Of a stretch of 64,000 bases of DNA, positions 59,251-64,000 are shown piece after piece (the stretch's first letter is position 1; each line of letters begins with the position of its first letter). The position numbers and the translations under genes are program-made. The notes under the pieces are model-generated. The model searched no databases and had not been told where the DNA came from. It saw only the letters and a list, made by a program, of their open reading frames with translations. Source of the stretch: Ascidia mentula (Eukaryota > Chordata > Ascidiacea > Phlebobranchia > Ascidiidae); NCBI GenBank assembly GCA_947561715.1, contig OX387200.1:20462501-20526500 (forward strand), written 5' to 3'.

Positions 59251-61678
59251 ACTTGTAACTTGTTCTTTGTTACCTCACTGACTTAATTGAAGTGGTTTAA
59301 ACTTTATGGGGTTATGACCCGTACCGTAAGCTGCAGTGCAACGAGACTAACCGTATCACGCGATTTGAGATGCCTTCAAGTCCTACAGCATCATCAAACC
59401 GTTACGCCGAAAACTACAATTTAGTGGAAAAACTCTGCCTTGTCATAACAGTGTTTCCGAAAGGAAAGTTTTCAAACTCTTTGTCACGCAATCGACAATA
59501 GTTTAAAATTGGTAGCCTTCAACATAGTTTTATTACTAAATAAATAGATTGTTATCTCTTGCAAATTAAAGCCGCACGCCATGGGTAGGGCAACTGTAGT
59601 GATGGTATGCTAAAGACGGTGAAAATTTAGTGCTTGGTTAATAGGAAAGTATTTTGCGGCCAAGAAAATTCCTTTCTTCCCACAAAGCTGTGTTTGTCCG
59701 AGCAAAGGCCGTAAACCTTGTTTTCACGACGAAAGTTCCACAAAAAAATTATCGGAATTCCTCTCTTTCCTCCTGCGTAAGAGAGCGTCGACGGCAGTTG
59801 GTAAACGTTCATTTCAGAGCAGGAGTTTGTGGAACTCTTGATACCGTGGCCGATAAACGTGGAGGCCTACGAGCCGAGGTACTGGCGACCAAAGGTCTGG
59901 GCAAACCCGATTATCATCGATTGTGAGCGAACAAACAAGTTCGGGAGACGCTCGCGCGCCGTCTCCTGCCTCGTAAAGTTGCTTTGCTCAACCGTTATAC
60001 GACCTTGGGTCCTGCGTGCTTTAAGCAGGAAAACAGACGGCAGGCGACTTTGTGGGGATTGTTGTGTGACGAAATGGTTATAGGATTATTCGCTTTTGCT
60101 TGCACCGAATTAGGAAACTAAAAATTTGTTCTCTTGTAATTGCGGAATGAAGTGAATTCAGTGAAGCATGTGCAATATGATGTTAAAGTGCAAGCAACGT
60201 TGCTACACAAGAATTTAACGAAATGTCAATTTGCATTTAACCTTTAACAGCGTGCTCACGTGATGGCCTTTCATTTTTTTGAATTACTGAAGCAAGGGAA
60301 CCTTCAATGGAATGAAAGGCATCCACTGTTTTGCGAAGATCCGCATGACGCCAAAATTTCTGCGTCCCGACAATGAAAATATACCGCGGCGGCCGCACCA
60401 GCTTTCTTAGGGATCATGCTTAACTTGAGATTTGTATTACCACAGAAATGTTGATTGGGATTCGAACACGGCGTACGGTTTGGTGAAGCAATTCCGACCG
60501 TACACTTGGAAAATGTCGGCGATCCGCTGATAAAATGATTGGACGAAATTATGGAGCAATTATTTAATTGAACATTTGTGCTTGGTGGTGGTTTGCAAGT
60601 GGAAATGAATCACGATCTAGAATTTATTGGATTTATTAGTTTTACTGACAAACTGTTGTTGTTGTAGTTGCTTTGTCGACGAATCGTGCATGACAAGGTG
60701 CAGTTAACCGTTGTCACATTTGGATCCACGGCCACAGCCTGGCGTCGGAAGTTTTGAGAAACTGACCGGTATGCGAAGAAGAAAGGGGGCTTTTGTGTTG
60801 GTCGCAGCGCCGCCAGCCGTGAAATTGCGCTGCTGCATGGACTCGTTTAATAATGCACATTAACGTTCCGCTACACTTTAAGTGCCTTCTCGTGTCTCAG
60901 GCTGTCACGAACCTCGCCACTGAATAACGAATCTCAACCGATTTCCATCCAAACCAACGAATGCATTGAAAAAAATCTCCGCCGGTGCGTGACCGACGCG
61001 CATGGCTGAATGCACGTGATACAGTGACCGAGGTCGCAGATAATCCTGGTTAGGAAGCTTCGATCAGATTGCTCATAATGCTTTTGGCGCCCGGGAGGCG
61101 TGCAAGGTCTTGATAATGGGGTGGCGTCGCGGCAGATTGTTTGTCGCGATCGGCGAAGAGATTGCGAACGTCGTGAACTTCACGGCAGGTGAAATAAGGC
61201 GGGCATCTTAACACGTGAGAAGTCCAAGCCGAAGCAAAGTTCCTATGACTTCATGTTTACCAGCAACGTTGGACAATAAAAAAAGCTTTACCTCCAAGTG
61301 GAAAGATACGTTTGCTTGCATGGTAAGAAATCCTCTGTTGTCTTTCGAGTCTGTCACAGAAAGGGGATCTTAACCCCAAATAACCATACAAATGTATGTA
61401 AGATTTTTGCTTAAACGGCTCGGGAGGAATAATCAGCCGCCACTACATTTTAGATCACAGCGCCAAATTCAATTTCACAAAATAGTAGCAGGTTTTCACC
61501 CATATATATTGATCGCCCGATTTTGCCAACCCAGGTGTCAAACTGGTAAAGAAGACTGATACAGCAGCGACATCTTGCGGCCAAAGTTTTTGTGTTTTAT
61601 ATTTTGTCGCCGATTTTTGTCTATTGTATGACATAGGGTTCGATACCAGGACACAGTAATTCCTACAAAATACACATG
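59251..61678. other. Intergenic between convergent RGM and TMEM17
   Basis: About 2.4 kb with no firm gene. One open stretch after an acceptor-like TTTCAG at 59818 reads EFVELLIPWPINVEAYEPRY on the + strand and stays open to 60083; it has no recognised domain or partner exons. TCACGTGA at 60256. A GATTCGAACACGG sequence at 60459 resembles a tRNA T-arm but the rest of a cloverleaf is missing. Confidence 0.5.
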
Positions 61679-61684
61679 TTTATT
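61679..61684 (-). terminator. Poly(A) signal of TMEM17
   Basis: TTTATT on the + strand, i.e. AATAAA on the - strand, about 100 bases past the TMEM17 stop codon. Confidence 0.65.
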
Positions 61685-61782
61685 ATGAAAATACTAAAAA
61701 CACAACATTACTAAAAGAAGTTCGCTGCATCAAGCACTGAAGTAACCCAACAGTTCACAACTTGGACGCCAGAAGTTTTGCT

Positions 61783-62094
61783 TCATGCTCGTGAAGTATT
61801 CCGCCGCACTGGAGATACATTTGGGTTAACATAGACATCATAGTTGCCCCCTTGTGGTGGGATTTGTTCGAGATCGACGAACTGCTGTAAGTGAAGTTTT
61901 GTGGTTTGTTGTCTCACCATGGCTTTGGCTGTCAGAGACCCAAATAAAATTTCACAAAGATACAGGAATAGGAGAATTGTGTTGACAGCTCGCTCAAGTG
62001 GCATGATTATCATGTTGTCGTTGAGAAGGAGAAAGAGGAGCAAAGGAAATTGAGGGAGAATGGTAAAAAGTAAAAATCCGGCAATCTCTGGTAC
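61783..62094 (-). CDS. TMEM17: TMEM17 exon 3 (TM3, TM4 and C-terminus)
   Basis: Acceptor TTTTTCCAG at the 5' side, phase 0. Encodes residues 115-217: two hydrophobic helices (FLLFTILPQFPLLLFLLL and TILLFLYLCEILFGSL) and a cytoplasmic tail with LHLQQFVDLEQ, which parallels the vertebrate HLQDF segment. TGA at 61785-61783. Confidence 0.93.
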   Translation of the reverse strand, partial: VPEIAGFLLFTILPQFPLLLFLLLNDNMIIMPLERAVNTILLFLYLCEILFGSLTAKAMVRQQTTKLHLQQFVDLEQIPPQGGNYDVYVNPNVSPVRRNTSRA

Positions 62095-63329
62095 CTGGAA
62101 AAACAAAATTTTATTATTTGCAACGCAAGTGTGTGATGTTTGTTTCTAACAAAAAACATCACAGAATTATCAGTAGCTTTTATTATCTTTACAGAATTAT
62201 GTACATAAACTAAAATTACCAAAATCAAACAACTTATATATCATGAAACTCCTGTTGCTGCCAGGCATATTGCAATTTAAAATGTTCTACTCTCCTGGCA
62301 TAAAATATACGTGCTGTATTTTTCGATGTTTTGTCTGACATGCGACGAGACTTCATCTGGTGTTAACAAATCTTATATAACATCAGGATAAAATATTTAC
62401 CTTTTCATGCAAATTTCCGACATACCCCAAGTAGAGTCGAATGACTTCAATAGCAGAGAAAATGATCAAGACAGCAATAAGCAACACTTTGTAGGTATCG
62501 TCAATGTAAGTATACTTAATGTTCAACATCAGGGCTTCTGATGTGAGCCAAAAGGGAAAGAAGAAGACGTTGAAGTACATGGACATTTGCAGGGGAAGAT
62601 TGGTAACAATTTCATTGGCTGCAACACACAATGTCATTTGTATGTTAAAATAATTTTATCTAAGATATAAAATATTAAAAAATTGGAATCTCAATATAGG
62701 CTGCAGATGTGGGCCTGGCTATCACTGTACCTTCTATAATGTCAATACGCACACAAAGCCATAGCTTTAAGTCAGGCTGATCCTGTTTTTAAAGCTAGTG
62801 CTTTGTGTGCTTTTCAAAAACACATTTACGTTAATTGCCTAATAGATAAACTACATTTCTTTTTTTATCTTTAACCCTCAAAGTTTAACCAAAAGCATTC
62901 TAAATACATTACTATTAAATGCATTTTTCTTTTTCTGAAAACACTAAAATATTATATATGACCACACTGAAAACTAAGACCCTTATGTTTAATAAGTTTC
63001 CTTCGCAGTGAACTTAGTAATTTGTTGGCAGGCAAAAACAAAATTTCACTAAAGTCTTACTTTTCTTAAGAACATTTTCATTTAAAAAATCATAGAATAG
63101 CTACATGTTATTTAGAGCTACTGTTATTTGCTAAAGACAATGTACACCTGACTTAGTTCAGAAAATCTGTAAAGATTCACTAAACAACATTTGACCCAAA
63201 CACACCTGGTAAGTCATCATCCATTTGTGTGTAGGAAGGTTCTTGCCAGAAGATCTTGCTGGATAAATTTGTGAGCACTTGTCTCACTTGTGGGGAAAAT
63301 AATTGCGACGTGGTCGGTTTGTTAGCCAT
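61783..63329 (-). CDS. TMEM17: Transmembrane protein 17 (ciliary transition zone)
   Basis: Three exons on the - strand: 63329-63206, 62618-62401 and 62094-61783, joined in phase (1, then 0) to 217 residues. Diagnostic segments are LPLQMSMYFNVFFFPFW, the run IEVIRLYLGYVGNLHEKV and PLERAVNTILLFLYL, which I recognise as TMEM17. Human TMEM17 is about 198 residues. Four membrane helices are visible (about residues 58-75, 86-106, 118-138 and 150-168). TMEM17 belongs to the MKS/tectonic module at the ciliary transition zone, which gates membrane-protein entry and, in vertebrates, supports Hedgehog signalling. The C-terminus is slightly longer than in vertebrates and ends in polar sequence. Confidence 0.93.
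62401..62618 (-). CDS. TMEM17: TMEM17 exon 2 (TM1 and TM2)
   Basis: Acceptor TGTGTGTTGCAG, donor AAAAG|GTAAAT. Encodes residues 42-114, with the most conserved part of the protein, ending GYVGNLHEK. Confidence 0.93.
63206..63329 (-). CDS. TMEM17: TMEM17 exon 1 (N-terminal cytoplasmic segment)
   Basis: Starts MANKPTTSQLFSPQVRQVLT; the VRQxLxNxSxxIF pattern matches the N-terminus of the family. The frame is open further 5' to 63407, but the Met at 63329 agrees with family length. Ends CCAG|GTGTGT, phase 1. Confidence 0.9.
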
Positions 63330-63369
63330 GTTCAGCCGTCTTGATTTAACTAGTGTAAGTTTGAAGCTT
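63330..63369 (-). promoter_or_regulatory. TMEM17 5' leader with upstream splice acceptor
   Basis: On the - strand a pyrimidine-rich tract ends in GGTGTTTAG at 63370, 40 bases before the ATG. This could be the acceptor of a 5' untranslated exon beyond, or a spliced-leader acceptor, as spliced-leader trans-splicing is known in ascidians. No TATA box identified. Confidence 0.35.
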
Positions 63370-64000
63370 CTAAACACCAGTTGTAAACAAAAATAAACAC
63401 ATAACAAAATTCAGTATTTTAATGATAATCTGAAAAAGCTAACGATAAAATGTAAATAGTAGTTCCGTATAATCATATTTTGTAGGGTCTTTATATTCAG
63501 AACATTTCATAATGCTTCGTTAAACAAAAAAATAAACTAGAATTGTTTAAGCTGGAGGAACCGCGGGGTTTTCCCCCAGTAATATGAGTTATGCGTATTT
63601 CAAGCTGTTTGTGCCAAAAGTATTTACATTTCTATGTACTTGTCCGGCACAAGATTGATAAAAATTCGCCCGGCGGGTTGGTTTGTTGTTGGCATTTGTT
63701 TTCGACAAAACATATGTTTGTTAAACTTTGTACGCTAACGAAATTCACTCCTGAGATTTTATCTTTTCTAAATAATTTAAAATTATAATCGTAAAGTTTA
63801 TGTGCAATTTTAGCATCAGATTTTTAAAAAAATTATTTCAAGTCAAAGCGTAGTCAGGTCAGCAACAAAAATCATATCTGAAAATCCATTTATTTTTCGT
63901 CAAGTTTGGGGAAATAACCCGAAAGGCTGCTTGGCTTTCAGTTTAAATGTAGCGGTTGACGGTTTTGACGATGCAATTGTAAAAATTAAACAAATATACA
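63370..64000. other. Flank upstream of TMEM17, nothing supported
   Basis: AT-rich sequence with short chance open frames only. May contain the TMEM17 promoter. Confidence 0.5.

Noticed and set aside
60450..60525. tRNA-like GATTCGAAC segment (either strand)
   Set aside because: Only the T-loop-like bases are present; T-stem pairing and the D and anticodon arms cannot be formed.

Overview
The window is eukaryotic nuclear DNA from a small-genome invertebrate chordate, most likely an ascidian tunicate of the Ciona type. The reasons are short exons with short GT-AG introns, a clear single-copy RGM (repulsive guidance molecule) gene with the chordate exon layout, a TMEM17 gene, and a protein family mix typical of invertebrate deuterostomes. 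The species cannot be fixed from the sequence alone. No bacterial operons, CRISPR arrays, rRNA or convincing tRNA genes were seen.

Left part (1-14785, + strand): the 3' portion of one very large gene. I could chain 44 exons with compatible phases into one uninterrupted frame of 2102 residues ending at a TAA; the 5' end lies outside the window. The product is a single-pass membrane protein with a cysteine-rich GCC2/GCC3-like ectodomain, a beta-rich (possibly cupredoxin-like) membrane-proximal region, one transmembrane helix, about 1100 residues of highly charged coiled coil carried mostly on symmetric phase-0 exons, and a compact unrecognised C-terminal domain. I do not recognise a named orthologue.

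Middle part (about 14.8-46.7 kb): some 32 kb without a supportable gene. It holds two or more members of a dispersed fold-back repeat family, a near-perfect 37-nt hairpin, low-complexity tracts and many TGACGTCA and TCACGTGA palindromes. It lies upstream of RGM and may hold its promoter, 5' untranslated exon and enhancers.

Right part: RGM on the + strand (coding exons 46847-46946, 50470-51041, 56721-57887; 612 residues) with signal peptide, conserved GDPH autocleavage site, partial von Willebrand D region and the C-terminal cysteine block, interrupted by an unusual basic insertion of about 90 residues. A strong poly(A) signal follows at 59226. TMEM17, a four-helix ciliary transition-zone membrane protein, is on the - strand (63329-61783, three exons, 217 residues), so RGM and TMEM17 converge. 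The three genes show no obvious shared pathway; their order looks like ordinary genomic neighbourhood.
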